Part shown: positions 31,578-40,837 of the stretch, one piece after another
How the letters are laid out: every line of letters begins with the position of its first letter
Position numbering within the stretch: the stretch's first letter is position 1
DNA from: VRUE01 sp963706605
GTDB taxonomy: Bacteria > Actinomycetota > Thermoleophilia > Solirubrobacterales > 70-9
Reading direction: 5' to 3'
Length of the DNA: 64,000 bases
Assembly (NCBI GenBank): GCA_963706605.1
Contig: OY970165.1
Location: 868,001 to 932,000 of the forward strand
Notes under the pieces: generated by a model
What the model saw: the letters and a program-made list of their open reading frames with translations, nothing else
What the model was told of the DNA's origin: nothing
Database searches by the model: none
Translations under genes and position numbers: made by a program

Positions 31578-33851
31578 TCACCCTACCGGTCCCCTGACCT
31601 GCACAGTGATCGGGCGGGAGGCGCCGGGAACGTACGGCCAGTGCTCCTCCGCGAGGGCGACCGCCCGCAGGCGGATCCTCGCCGTGCCAGTGACGTAGCG
31701 GAAGCGATAGCGAGTTTGGAAGCGGCCGCTGTGATCACTGCGTGTGACCAGGACCGGTCGCCAGTGATGCCCCTCCGTCTCGTAGTACTGGATCGCGACC
31801 AGCTTGCCCCGACGCGGCACCGGCGCGCCGCGGGCGCGGACCCGGCCCCACAGACGCAGCGCCTGGCCGGTGCGGAGGGCATTCGGCGAGGCGTTGAGGG
31901 TGGCGGCGCCGCGCACCCGCAGCGCCAGAGCTGCCCGGCGAGCGCCCGTGAGTCCGTCCTCACCTGGATAGCTGACCGTGATCCGGCGCGAGGGGCCGGC
32001 CGGGAGATCAAGCCGAAAGCCGCCGTGCGGACCGGTCTCGACGGTCTCGATGTCTCGGCGAGCCACAGCGCCGCGCGAAGGCCGGGAGACGACCCGCACT
32101 CGTCGTCCGGAGAGCCCGACCCCGTCGGCGTTGAGGAGACGGCCAGAGAGGTCCGCCCCGGCACCGAATGGAATGGTCACCTGCGAGCCGTGGCGGTGCC
32201 GCCAGCGCAGCTTGGCGAAGAGACGGGTCTTCACCCGCGGCGCCGTTTTTTCAACCGCACGGCTCGGGGCGACGGGTGGGGGCGTCTTGCGCAGCGCCAT
32301 CTCGGTCCCGTCGGCGCGGCGAGTCGTCGAGGCGGCGTTGCCGGCCGCATCGACCGCGTCAGCACGAAAGACGTAGGTGCCGGGGCCGAGGTTGTCGGGC
32401 AGGTTGGCGCTCAGGCGCGCCGTACCCGGCCCGTCGCCCGCCTGCGTCTTAGTCGGCAACTCGATCCACTGCTCGGCATTGAGTCGCCGGTAGCTGATCT
32501 CGCCTTCGGCCGGCCCAGAGTGCTCGTCGCTGACCTCGGCGGCGATGGACTGCGGCAGGTCCGGGCCGGTCTGATCCGGGACCGGCTCGAAGACGACGCC
32601 CGGAGCGACGTCGTCAAGACGCATCGGGACTTCGATCGAGGAGGACGGCGCGTCGTTGCCCGCTTCGTCGCGCAGCCAGAGGTGGAAGGCATACATCCCC
32701 GGCCGTGGCACGGTGCGGTCGGCGATCGAGGCGACGTCGCGTCCGAGGGCGAGCTTGACGCCGGTGTCGAAGCCCGCCGGGCCGGTGATCCGCCAGTAGG
32801 CGCCCCAGATCGGGCTGGCTGGACTCTGATCGGGGTTCTCCCAGGAGAAGTCGAAGTCGTCGACGCGGCGCCAGCCGTCGCCTCCCACCAGGGTGAGATT
32901 GCGCGGGTGCGCCGGCGGGTTGTTGTCGATCAGCACCGTTCTCGGAGCGACGCAAGCCACGTTGCCGGCGAAATCGGTCGCGCAGTGGCCGAGGCTGTGC
33001 GGCCCATCGCTAAAGCCCGTCGTCGCCACGGTCGCCGAGCCCGAGACGACAGTCAGGCACGGCTGCATCCGCGTACCGCGCCATTCGCCCTCGATCAACG
33101 CCTTGGAGCAGGGGTACTCGGTGAGCGCCACGCGGGCGCCGTCGAGAAGCGTTTCCCCAAAGCGCACCCCGGCGCCGGCGTCGTTGCCCCAGAAGCCGAC
33201 GCCCTGAGTGCCGCGATGCCAGCCGGGGGCGGACAGGTCGCCGTCGATGCCGGCAGCGGGGGGAGTGTCGTCCTCGATCGTGATCGTCAGCGCCCGCACC
33301 GCCGACCACGACTCCGGTTCGATGCTGCACCACTTGCTCTCGGCCCGCGCGCAGAGGAGACGGTCCTCGATCGCCGGCTGGGGAGAGGAGCCGGCGACGA
33401 ACATGCGGGGGGTGACGTCGGTGGTGGTGGCGATCGCAAAGGGATTGAAGTCGCCGCTCGCGGTGCCGAACCCGATCCGCTGCTCGATCCCATCGTGCAG
33501 CGTGTGCCACCAGGTGCCGCTGACGCGGGTGATGCCTGTGCCGGGCGGGGCCGTCCAGCGCCAGCGGGCAAAGCGGGAGCCGGAGACGGTCGCGCCACCC
33601 TTGGTGAAGCTCTTCATATGGGCGCCGTCGAAAGGATCCGCCCCGGCTGGGGTCGCGCACCAGGCGTCGGGGCGGAACTTGGCGCCGCCGGTCGTGTCCG
33701 CCCAGTCGGCGTCGGCGTCCAGGTGCCAGCCGCACTGGGCAACCGAGTACTTGCCCGCTGTCGCCTCGCGCGCGGCCAGCAGCAGCAGGGCCAGCGCCAG
33801 CGCCACCCCCATCGCGATAATCCGCCCCAGCCCGCCTCGCGTCCCCGACAT
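31578..33851 (-). CDS. Large secreted protein with beta-sandwich/Ig-like repeats
   Basis: The 757-residue protein starts at ATG 33851 with GGGAGGG just upstream and a signal peptide (IIAMGVALALALLLLAAREATA). An N-terminal domain with paired cysteines (SVAQCGWHLDADADW, DAWCATPAGA) is followed by several Ig-like modules, and the C-terminus has two Cna/carboxypeptidase-regulatory-like beta domains (LRLWGRVRARGAPVPRRGKL, then RFQTRYRFRYVTGTARIRLR). This C-terminal style is, from memory, common in Solirubrobacterales exported proteins. No catalytic motif seen; probably cell-surface or structural. Confidence 0.78.
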   Translation of the reverse strand: MSGTRGGLGRIIAMGVALALALLLLAAREATAGKYSVAQCGWHLDADADWADTTGGAKFRPDAWCATPAGADPFDGAHMKSFTKGGATVSGSRFARWRWTAPPGTGITRVSGTWWHTLHDGIEQRIGFGTASGDFNPFAIATTTDVTPRMFVAGSSPQPAIEDRLLCARAESKWCSIEPESWSAVRALTITIEDDTPPAAGIDGDLSAPGWHRGTQGVGFWGNDAGAGVRFGETLLDGARVALTEYPCSKALIEGEWRGTRMQPCLTVVSGSATVATTGFSDGPHSLGHCATDFAGNVACVAPRTVLIDNNPPAHPRNLTLVGGDGWRRVDDFDFSWENPDQSPASPIWGAYWRITGPAGFDTGVKLALGRDVASIADRTVPRPGMYAFHLWLRDEAGNDAPSSSIEVPMRLDDVAPGVVFEPVPDQTGPDLPQSIAAEVSDEHSGPAEGEISYRRLNAEQWIELPTKTQAGDGPGTARLSANLPDNLGPGTYVFRADAVDAAGNAASTTRRADGTEMALRKTPPPVAPSRAVEKTAPRVKTRLFAKLRWRHRHGSQVTIPFGAGADLSGRLLNADGVGLSGRRVRVVSRPSRGAVARRDIETVETGPHGGFRLDLPAGPSRRITVSYPGEDGLTGARRAALALRVRGAATLNASPNALRTGQALRLWGRVRARGAPVPRRGKLVAIQYYETEGHHWRPVLVTRSDHSGRFQTRYRFRYVTGTARIRLRAVALAEEHWPYVPGASRPITVQVRGPVG

Positions 33852-33971
33852 CAGCCCTCCCTTCGTTGCCTGCAGATGCAGGGCCAAGAGCACAGCGGCG
33901 CTTTCTCTCCCCCCGGCGGACAGATGTCCGGCCGGCGAGGGTCGCGGTGCCGAGCACGGCGCTCTGCGAAA

Positions 33972-35138
33972 ATGGCCGCGATGCCGCTCCCGAGCAAGGA
34001 TCAGATCACCGAGAAGCTGCGCGCCGTCATCGACCCCGAGCTGCGCCGCTCGATCGTCGAGCTGGGAATGGTCCGCTCGATCGAGGTCAAGGACGACGGC
34101 AGGGTCGAGGTCGTCGTCTCGCTGACCACGGCCGGCTGCCCGATCCGCGCCCACTTCGAACAGGCCGTGGCGCAACAGGTCTCCGAGCTCGACGGCGTCA
34201 CCGCGGTGGCGGTCGGCTTCGACGTCCTCTCCGATGAGGAGAAAGGCGCTCTGCAGAAGACCCTCGGCCGCGGCAAGCTGCCGGAGGGCGCTCTGGCCCA
34301 GGTCAAGAACGTAATCTGCGTCGCCTCGGGCAAGGGCGGCGTCGGCAAGTCGACGATGACCGCCAACCTGGCCGCGGCGCTGACCGCCGAAGGGTACGCC
34401 GCCGGCGCCCTCGACTGCGACGTCTACGGCTACTCGATCCCTCGCATGCTCGGCGTCAATCGCAAACCGGAGGTGAACGCGGAGCGCAAGATCCTGCCGC
34501 TCGAGGCGGCGGGCGGGGTCAAGGTGATGTCGATCGGCTTCTTCGTCGAGGAGAACTCGGCCGTCGTCTGGCGCGGTCCGATGCTCCACAAGGCGATCCA
34601 GCAGTTCCTCGAGGACGTCGCCTGGGGCGAGCTCGAGTACCTGCTGCTGGACCTGCCGCCGGGAACGGGCGACGTCTCGATGACCCTGTCCCAGCTCCTC
34701 CCCCAGGCCAAGTTCGCGATCGTCACCACGCCGCAGCCGGCGGCGCAGACCGTTGCGAAGCGGGCGGCTGACATGGCTCTAAAGTTCGACCTCGAGCTGC
34801 TCGGCGTGATCGAGAACATGTCCGGCTTCACCACCCCGAGCGGCGAGCGCTTCACGATCTTCGGCGAGGGCGGCGGTCAGCTGCTCGCCGACGAGCTCGA
34901 CCTGCCGCTGCTCGGCAAGGTGCCGCTCTCCGAGCCGCTGCGCGAGCATGCCGACTCCGGCTCGCCCCTGGTCACCGCCGAGCCTGACTCACCGGCCTCG
35001 CAGGCGATCCGCCAGGCTGCCCGCGGCATCGTCGCCGCGACGCCCCAAGAGCTGCCGGTTCTGCAGGCGGCTCCCGCCATCGCCGAGCCACCACCGGTGA
35101 GCGGCACGCCGCTTCCCGTGGTCCAGAGCGGGGCATGA
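33972..35138 (+). CDS. Mrp/NBP35-type iron-sulfur carrier ATPase (ApbC) with MIP18 domain
   Basis: The 388-residue protein has an N-terminal MIP18/DUF59 domain (about 8-95: LRAVIDPELRRSIVELGMVR, then TTAGCPIRAHFE) and a P-loop domain starting VICVASGKGGVGKSTMTANL (about 115). DLPPGTGDVSMTLSQL matches the Mrp signature, and PQPAAQTVAKRAADMA follows. The CxxC usual in many NBP35 proteins near the C-terminus is not seen. It loads Fe-S clusters onto target enzymes. An ATG three codons downstream is an alternative start. Divergent from the secreted-protein gene. Confidence 0.88.
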   Translation: MAAMPLPSKDQITEKLRAVIDPELRRSIVELGMVRSIEVKDDGRVEVVVSLTTAGCPIRAHFEQAVAQQVSELDGVTAVAVGFDVLSDEEKGALQKTLGRGKLPEGALAQVKNVICVASGKGGVGKSTMTANLAAALTAEGYAAGALDCDVYGYSIPRMLGVNRKPEVNAERKILPLEAAGGVKVMSIGFFVEENSAVVWRGPMLHKAIQQFLEDVAWGELEYLLLDLPPGTGDVSMTLSQLLPQAKFAIVTTPQPAAQTVAKRAADMALKFDLELLGVIENMSGFTTPSGERFTIFGEGGGQLLADELDLPLLGKVPLSEPLREHADSGSPLVTAEPDSPASQAIRQAARGIVAATPQELPVLQAAPAIAEPPPVSGTPLPVVQSGA

Positions 35139-35235
35139 AGGAGCCCTTCCCGGCGTCTCTCAGCCTTCGTTAAGCGGTATTCGTTCCTTACGCTAATGGT
35201 TGTGTTTTAGGGCATTTCTGCATAGGGTCAGGGTC

Positions 35236-35544
35236 GTGCCACCCAGCCCTGCCGACGACGATCCAGATTGCCTAATCGAGTGGGAGCAGCTCGCCCGCGC
35301 CGAAACCCACCCGCTTCGCGTCGCGATCCTCGAAATGTTCGCATTGGACGGCGGCCGGACCCTGTCGCCAAAGGAGCTGACGTTCGAACTGCAGGAGCAG
35401 CTCACGACCGTCAACTACCACACGACGTCCCTATTCAGGTCAGGTCTGCTCAGGCTCGCCCACGAACGTCAGGTCGGCGGCTCGATGGAGCATTTCTACT
35501 GCCTCACCAACCACTCCGCTGAGGATCTTTTCGACCGGTTGTAG
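35236..35544 (+). CDS. Small winged-helix regulator (ArsR-like)
   Basis: The 102-residue form starts at the GTG at 35236 preceded by AGGGTCAGGG; a TTG at 35200 would add 12 residues. It is a single winged helix: HPLRVAILEMFALDGGRTLS, then ELTFELQEQLTTVNYHTTSL, and a wing ending SMEHFYCLT. The same family pattern occurs in the element regulator at 6499-7158. Ligand and targets unknown; it stands alone between an Mrp gene and decayed DNA. Confidence 0.72.
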   Translation: MPPSPADDDPDCLIEWEQLARAETHPLRVAILEMFALDGGRTLSPKELTFELQEQLTTVNYHTTSLFRSGLLRLAHERQVGGSMEHFYCLTNHSAEDLFDRL

Positions 35545-35560
35545 ACGTCCGCCGAGCGAC

Positions 35561-35895
35561 TCACTCGCCCAGCGTCACCTGGACAGTCGCCCCCGGCGCC
35601 AACGCGCTGCCCGGCGTGTGACCCTGCTTGACGACCTTTGCCGGTCTTCGCGGTGACGCCCTTGAGCTTCGTCACCTTGCCAATCTTGCAGTCGGCTTCC
35701 CTGAGCCTCCTCTTCGACCCCTTCAGCCCCCAGCGGCTGGATTTCCGCCGCGGTGATGAACGGTGAGGGTGATGACGTTGCCGTCTGAGACAGCCAGGCT
35801 CGTGGGTACGGAGGAGCCGACTGCGTCGCGCGCGGCGGCCGGACCGATGCTGAACGCGGTGTGTTCCCTTCCCGTGTAATAGACCCTTGGGTGCG
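35561..35895 (-). pseudogene. Remnant of a secreted PASTA-domain protein
   Basis: On the minus strand, fragments read HTAFSIGPAAARDAVGSS and SLAVSDGNVITLTVH in one frame, then DCKIGKVTKLKGVTAKTGK in another, then KVVKQGHTPGSALAPGATVQ ending TLGE-stop in a third. The last two join into a PASTA-like repeat if one A is removed near the GGCAAAGG. The N-terminal part of the gene is missing. It lies just downstream of the secreted repeat protein gene at 35914. Confidence 0.55.
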
Positions 35896-35913
35896 CACGC
35901 AGCTCAGAAAGAC

Positions 35914-37167
35914 CTAGGAGGGTCCACGAACGGTCTGGTGTCCTCGGTGCTGCTGCCTGTGCTTGTGGCGTTTCACGCAGCGTCGCTTGCCCCCCACCTT
36001 CCTCTTCCGGAACCCCGCGCGACAATGTCTCGCGGCCCTGTGATGCCGCCTTGGCAGCACAATCGCCGGCGAGATTTGGAGCGCCGAAGGCAGGCTCGCG
36101 GGATGCTCGGGCTGGATATGGCCGTTGACTCCCGTTCTGACCCCGGGGACAACCAGCGGGAGCAGGTCGGCTTCGGCCAGCGTCGGCTTGTTGTCGAAGT
36201 ACTGCTTGAAATAGCCATCGTCTTCCTGTTCAAACACTTCTTCGCCGAAGAATTCTTTGAGTTCGGGGGAAAAGACAATCTTGTACGAGCCCGTCGAAAG
36301 CCCGAAGAGCGCATAGCGTCCCGCGCCTGAGGTGCGGACACATTCCCTCAACCACCAGCCTTCTTCCCCTTCTTCCATGAACAGCGCGCAGACCAATACC
36401 CCGGAGACCGGAGACCCGGTCGCCGCCGAGTAGACCGTCCCGTGGATTTCGGCGCCCGCTTCCAGGTCCGCATTGATCCCAGTCCTAGTTTCCCCTGCGG
36501 TGACGGCTAGAGGGTCGGCTTCCACGAACGTGCTCCGGTGGTCATAGAACTGATTCAGCAGGTTGTAGAGATTCGAGGCAGGTATGAACTGGACCTTGTA
36601 TTCGTCGGGCGGCAGCCCGGGCAACGTGTAGGAGCCATCCAGCCGATCCGGGGCACATCCGACGGGTTCTCCCGTTGGAAGTTGCGCACAGACCAGCGCG
36701 TATTCGACCGGCCCACCCAACGACGGGGCATTGACCTGGCCCTCGATCGTCGCTGCTTCTGCCAGTTCGGCGTTGATGCCGGTCGTTACGACCCCTTCCT
36801 CGACATCGACTTCGTCGGCTTCTTCCCAGAAAGGCTTGTCGTCGTAGAACTCCCCCACATAGGAAGGTTCCGTCGATTCCGACCAGAATTCGACCTTGTA
36901 CTTGCCTGCCCCTAGGCCCGAGATTGAGTAGATCCCATCGCTGCCCGCGGCGTCACAGCTTTCTTCGAATTCTTCGCTCTGGACGAGATAGGCGCAAGCC
37001 CAAGCTTCGGCGATCGGCGTACCGCCGGGCCCAGTGATTTCACCTTCGATCGTCTCGACTCCGGCAGCGTCAGCTGCCACCGGAGAAAGCAAGACGACCA
37101 CCGCGATCGCGACAGCCAGCAACGCGAGAAAATTCAGCGAAACCGGCGAGGCCTCCCGAGCACCCAT
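35914..37167 (-). CDS. Secreted protein with three carboxypeptidase-regulatory-like repeats
   Basis: After a signal peptide (LNFLALLAVAIAVVVLLSPV) come three repeats of about 95 residues with the pattern ...I.G.V...G.P...A..CA...GSY.L.GL..G.YKV.F......L..FYD.K..F..AD.V.V..G...TGIN. These are Cna-B/CarboxypepD_reg-like modules. The tail (GFRKRKVGGKRRCVKRHKHR) is strongly basic, a style I recall at the end of Solirubrobacterales exported proteins. The ATG at 37167 is preferred; one at 37206 would add 13 residues. Surface role likely, ligand unknown. Confidence 0.75.
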   Translation of the reverse strand: MGAREASPVSLNFLALLAVAIAVVVLLSPVAADAAGVETIEGEITGPGGTPIAEAWACAYLVQSEEFEESCDAAGSDGIYSISGLGAGKYKVEFWSESTEPSYVGEFYDDKPFWEEADEVDVEEGVVTTGINAELAEAATIEGQVNAPSLGGPVEYALVCAQLPTGEPVGCAPDRLDGSYTLPGLPPDEYKVQFIPASNLYNLLNQFYDHRSTFVEADPLAVTAGETRTGINADLEAGAEIHGTVYSAATGSPVSGVLVCALFMEEGEEGWWLRECVRTSGAGRYALFGLSTGSYKIVFSPELKEFFGEEVFEQEDDGYFKQYFDNKPTLAEADLLPLVVPGVRTGVNGHIQPEHPASLPSALQISPAIVLPRRHHRAARHCRAGFRKRKVGGKRRCVKRHKHRQQHRGHQTVRGPS

Positions 37168-37251
37168 AAGCTCAGAGTTTATATGAACTATCCATAGCGT
37201 ACCCATCCGATCGGGTTCGACACGGCAGAGAGACTGGTCGGCAAGCTGGTC

Positions 37252-37767
37252 TTAGTCTCGTGTCTGCCTCTCGACCTCGGTGAGGGCGGCGATGTCGTCT
37301 AGGTCGGCAGGGCGCCCGGCCGCGCGCTTCATCCAGATCAGATCGTCGAGCGAGACGATCGCGACTTCGTTGCCGTCGAGGTCGACGACCAGAGCCCGCT
37401 CGCGCATCTCATCGAACCCGCGCGCGCCCTTCGGCTCCTTGAGGATGTGGATCTGGCCGTGACGCGTGAGCAGAGAACGACCGCGGCGATGGCGAGGCGC
37501 TCGGGGTCGCTGACCGGGGTCCCGCCTTCTCCGCTCCTGCGTCCCGGGGGCGGGCCTCCAGCCCCGCAAGTGCCGCGCCCAGCCGGCGCAGGTTCTCCGG
37601 ACTGGGGTCGAGAGTCAGGTCGAGGTCCACCGTCGTGCGCCGGTGGCCGTGCACCTGGGTGGCCACACCCCCAATCACGACGTAGTCGACGCCGTGGCGA
37701 GCCAGGGTGGCGATCAGCTGAGCGAGGTCAAGCGGACGATCGGCCCCTCGGACTCCGGTTCGCTCAT
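37252..37767 (-). pseudogene. Frameshifted nucleotidyltransferase (antitoxin-like)
   Basis: The expected start is the ATG at 37767, overlapping the upstream XRE stop as ATGA, but that frame ends after 17 codons. The next frame gives RPLDLAQLIATLARHGVDYV and GGVATQVHGHRRTTVDLDLT, the GG and DxD motifs of MNT-like nucleotidyltransferases. A third carries DPERLAIAA, and then LLTRHGQIHILKEPKG...DLIWMKRAAGRPADLDDI in another. At least two and probably three single-base shifts in G-rich runs are needed. Either a dead gene or repeated assembly errors. Confidence 0.7.
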
Positions 37768-38138
37768 ACCTCGCTCCTGCGCGCGGCCGGATGGCCGTCA
37801 CCCCGAGCCTGCTCACCGGCAGCCGCCAGCCGGGAGGTGACGAGATTCCAACTCATCGCCTCACGGAGCCGCTCACGCGCCGTCATCTCCCTGCCAACCG
37901 CAAGTTCGGACCCCGGCACCGGGCTCTCCAGTGACTCGATACCGAGGACAGGCCGTCGACCAAGCACCAACATGAGCTGAGCGAAACGCTCCAGCGTAGG
38001 TGCCTCGACCCCCCGCTCGATCCGGCTGATTGCGTCCTGGCTGGTCCCCGCCCGCAACGCGAGGCGGCGCTGACTGAGCCCCTGCTGCTCGCGCGCCTCG
38101 CGGAGGGCTCTACCGACCTCTAGGGATTGACACCGCAT
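37764..38138 (-). CDS. XRE-family regulator, partner of the broken nucleotidyltransferase
   Basis: The 124-residue protein has an XRE domain at about 5-60 (LREAREQQGLSQRRLALRAG, SQDAISRIERGVEAPTLERF) followed by MLVLGRRPVLGIE and a helical C-terminus. Its stop overlaps the start of the nucleotidyltransferase gene. XRE plus nucleotidyltransferase pairs form toxin-antitoxin-like or regulatory modules. A TA-rich stretch before the ATG (about 38139-38160) may hold the promoter. Confidence 0.82.
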   Translation of the reverse strand: MRCQSLEVGRALREAREQQGLSQRRLALRAGTSQDAISRIERGVEAPTLERFAQLMLVLGRRPVLGIESLESPVPGSELAVGREMTARERLREAMSWNLVTSRLAAAGEQARGDGHPAARRSEV

Positions 38139-38159
38139 AAGGTGTCATACTACAAATGA

Positions 38160-39695
38160 TTAGGAGCAAAGGATCGGCCTCGCCATCGGCTCCGGTGCGA
38201 GAGAGGTGTTTCCGTCTCCTGCCCGGTGGCCACCCGCGGTGTTGCACGCGGGGTAGATCCGGAAGGGTTCACGTGTGATGGGGCCTTTGAGACCAGTCAA
38301 TCCGGTCGCTCTGACCATGAACACATGCTTGCCGACTCCCAAGCGGTACCGCTTGGGAGATCGACAGGGCCGGAACGGCCGGTGGTCGAGCTTGCAGCTG
38401 AAGCCACGAACCTTGCCATTTGCGTAGAAACGGATGGTCACCCGACCGTTCCCACGTTCGATCTGCTTGCGGAAGGGCAGCTGCACTTTGGCGACCTTCA
38501 CCCTCGGGCGCTTCGGTCGCCGCCCCGTCGCCGGCTTTTGGGGTTCAGGTGTCGCGGAGAAGGGAGTCTTGCTGGTGAAGATCTGTCCGAGCGCACCAGT
38601 CACCACGCATAGGGAGTGCGACGGGCAGGAAGCGCCGAAGAACCCGTTTCCCTCCAGCGCGTTTCCTTCGGGCGGGCGGTAGGGCGCCAGCTTGGCGAGA
38701 GACCACGCCGACATACCGCCGGAGGGGTCGTTGGAGGTCAGGACGTTGCCATTGTTGTCGACAGCGAGACATTCCGAGGCCGACGGGCAGGACACCCCGG
38801 TGATCTGGACCGAGGTGCCCCCGTTGAACGTGCTCCAGCTCGACGATCCGGTGGGATTCGTGGAGCTCAACAGGTTGCCGCTCTTGTTTCCGCTCACACA
38901 GAGTGGGGCCGCCACGCACGCCACCCCACGGAGACCACCGGGTCCCGCGGGCGCGCCGATCACGGTCCAAGACGAAGCGCCCCCGATCGGGTCGGTTGAG
39001 GTGACGATCCGGCCTTCATTCCCTACGGCGACACAGAGGGATGGCGAACCGCAGGAGACGGCTCGAAGATCGAGGGATTCATCCAACTGGGTCACCTGCC
39101 AGGCCGCCGCGCCGCCGGTCGGATTGGTCGAAGTGAAGACCTTGCCGCTGTCGTTGCGCCCTCCCGTGACGGCGACACAGAGTGAGACCGTCGGACAGGA
39201 GACTCCTTCGAGGTGGATGTTGCGGCCGTTCCCGTCGATCGGCGTCACGTTCCAGGCCCAAGCTGGCCCGGTTGGTTCGGTCGAAGTGTAGATATTGCCT
39301 TGGTTCGTAACGGCAACACAGAGTCCAAGCGAAGGACACGAGACGTCCTGAATTTGACGGCCAGAAATGAAGGGGGCGCTGGGCGAGATATACGGCGACG
39401 GCCCTTCTCCGGCATAGACGACGTTCCAATCCGCCTCACCGCCGGTCGGGTCGGTCGAGGTGGCAATCAGGTTGTTGGTGCCGACCGCGACGCACAGCGA
39501 CGGAGAGGGACACGACACACCGAGCAGAAATACCTTGCCTGCGATCCCTGGAAGCTGCGCCCTGGTCCAAGGAGAGGCGGATGCCGCCATAGGGGCTGAC
39601 AGCATCGCGAAGGCGGCGAGGACGACCGCCGGCACGGTCCAAGACTTGCCGCGGAGACCCGGGTCGGATCGACTTATCTTGGCTCCGATCACCAT
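38160..39695 (-). CDS. Secreted protein with tandem CPSxxLCVAV repeats
   Basis: After a signal peptide (VPAVVLAAFAMLSAPMAASA) the protein has about seven repeats of some 45-50 residues with the pattern sCPS.sLCVAv...G.i.tStdPtGG...W. This suggests a beta-propeller held by cysteine pairs. The last ~110 residues form a different domain (VQLPFRKQIERGNGRVTIRF) with CKLDHRPFRPC. The ATG at 39695 is chosen; one at 39728 adds 11 residues. The repeat type is common in Thermoleophilia secretomes, from memory; the function is unknown. Confidence 0.78.
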   Translation of the reverse strand: MVIGAKISRSDPGLRGKSWTVPAVVLAAFAMLSAPMAASASPWTRAQLPGIAGKVFLLGVSCPSPSLCVAVGTNNLIATSTDPTGGEADWNVVYAGEGPSPYISPSAPFISGRQIQDVSCPSLGLCVAVTNQGNIYTSTEPTGPAWAWNVTPIDGNGRNIHLEGVSCPTVSLCVAVTGGRNDSGKVFTSTNPTGGAAAWQVTQLDESLDLRAVSCGSPSLCVAVGNEGRIVTSTDPIGGASSWTVIGAPAGPGGLRGVACVAAPLCVSGNKSGNLLSSTNPTGSSSWSTFNGGTSVQITGVSCPSASECLAVDNNGNVLTSNDPSGGMSAWSLAKLAPYRPPEGNALEGNGFFGASCPSHSLCVVTGALGQIFTSKTPFSATPEPQKPATGRRPKRPRVKVAKVQLPFRKQIERGNGRVTIRFYANGKVRGFSCKLDHRPFRPCRSPKRYRLGVGKHVFMVRATGLTGLKGPITREPFRIYPACNTAGGHRAGDGNTSLAPEPMARPILCS

Positions 39696-39829
39696 TGAGT
39701 TGCACCTTAAACGCTTTGCAAACAGCAAAGTTCCTAACCAACAGGCGCGGACTCGACAAAGCGGATCAAGGTCTCGGTCACGCCCGGGTCCGGCTCACCC
39801 CGACCCATCTACCTCGATAGCTTGTCGCC

Positions 39830-40495
39830 GTGAGGGACTACGCGAGCCCGCAGTTCGCCTCGATCGCCCTGGTTTCGATCGACATGCAGCGAGACCTGCT
39901 CGACGGCCAGGAACAGGAGGTGGCGGGCACTTCGGCCGCCGCCAGGGTGATTGCGGATCTTCTCGATGCTTTTCGCCGCGTCGGCGCGCCGATCGTGCAT
40001 ATCGTCCGGCTATACCGCGAGGACGGCTCGAATGCAGACGCATGTCGTCGCCGTCCCATCGAGGACGGCCTGAAGCTCGTGATCGCCGGCTCGCCGGGGG
40101 CTGAGATCGCCGAGGTGCTCGTTCCACAGGGCGCCGCTCTCGACACTGAGCGCCTTCTGGCGGGCGAGGTCCAGGAACTTGGCCCGAACGAGGTGGCGAT
40201 CTACAAGCCTCGCTGGGGAGCCTTCTTCAACACTCCCCTGGAGGCGCACTTGCGACGATTGGACGTGTCATCTCTCGCGTTCTGCGGCTGCAACTTCCCC
40301 AATTGCCCGCGCACCTCCATCTACGAGGCAAGCGAGCGAGACTTTCGAGTCGTGGTCGTGGAGAACGGGATCTCGGGAATCTACGACCGTGGACGCGATG
40401 AGCTGCGCGCCATTGGGGCGAGGCTGATGACGAGCGAGGAGATTGCGGCGTCGCTGCGGCGGGCGACAGAGGCGACGCTAGACGCGAGGGCCTGA
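39830..40495 (+). CDS. Isochorismatase-like cysteine hydrolase
   Basis: The 221-residue protein has the cysteine hydrolase triad contexts: Asp in LVSIDMQRDLLDG, Lys in YKPRWGAFFNTPLE, and Cys in CNFPNCPRTSIYEASERDFR. Family members hydrolyse amides or vinyl ethers (nicotinamidase, N-carbamoyl hydrolases, isochorismatase); the substrate cannot be inferred. Starts at GTG. It is followed by the direct repeat that precedes the VapBC cassette. Confidence 0.88.
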   Translation: MRDYASPQFASIALVSIDMQRDLLDGQEQEVAGTSAAARVIADLLDAFRRVGAPIVHIVRLYREDGSNADACRRRPIEDGLKLVIAGSPGAEIAEVLVPQGAALDTERLLAGEVQELGPNEVAIYKPRWGAFFNTPLEAHLRRLDVSSLAFCGCNFPNCPRTSIYEASERDFRVVVVENGISGIYDRGRDELRAIGARLMTSEEIAASLRRATEATLDARA

Positions 40496-40515
40496 TCTTT
40501 TCGCAGGCAGTAAGC

Positions 40516-40559
40516 CTCAGGCAGCGCTCTTGCTCTTGTATCAATTGTTCGGCCCGATC
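40516..40559 (+). repeat. 44-bp direct repeat, left copy, flanking VapBC
   Basis: This stretch from CTCAGGC to GGCCCGATC matches 41273-41316 with one mismatch (A/T at the eighth base); 36 bases in a row are identical. The spacing of 757 bases encloses exactly the vapBC genes and their operator. The repeats have no coding sense. Confidence 0.85.
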
Positions 40560-40585
40560 CCGGTCAGCGAGCCTTATCCAAGCTT

Positions 40586-40602
40586 GTAAGATGCTATCTT
40601 AC
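40586..40602. promoter_or_regulatory. VapB autoregulation operator
   Basis: GTAAGAT-GCT-ATCTTAC has perfect 7-bp arms and ends four bases before the vapB ATG. AbrB/MazE-type antitoxins bind such dyads over their own promoters, so VapB-VapC autorepression is likely. Confidence 0.6.
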
Positions 40603-40606
40603 CCTG

Positions 40607-40837
40607 ATGAGAACGACGGTATCCACCAAGGGCCAGATTGTGCTCCCGGCCGAGCTTCGCCAGCGCGACGGCATTGCGCCTGGGCAGGAGTTCGAGGTCG
40701 AGCGCCTCGACGCGGATGAGTACCGGCTGCGACGGGTAGCGCCATCGCCCAACGAAGGCTTGGTGGACTGGCTGCTCGCCTGCCCGCAAAAGGGCTACTT
40801 CGTCGCGATCGACTCCGAGTCGACCGACACGCTGTGA
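40607..40837 (+). CDS. vapB: AbrB/MazE-type antitoxin (VapB)
   Basis: The 76-residue protein starts with the swapped-hairpin DNA-binding domain (TTVSTKGQIVLPAELRQRDG, then PGQEFEVERLDADEYRLRRV). The C-terminal part (EGLVDWLLACPQKGYFV) should wrap the VapC toxin and block its active site. A palindrome lies just upstream of the start. The stop overlaps the toxin GTG by four bases. Confidence 0.9.
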   Translation: MRTTVSTKGQIVLPAELRQRDGIAPGQEFEVERLDADEYRLRRVAPSPNEGLVDWLLACPQKGYFVAIDSESTDTL

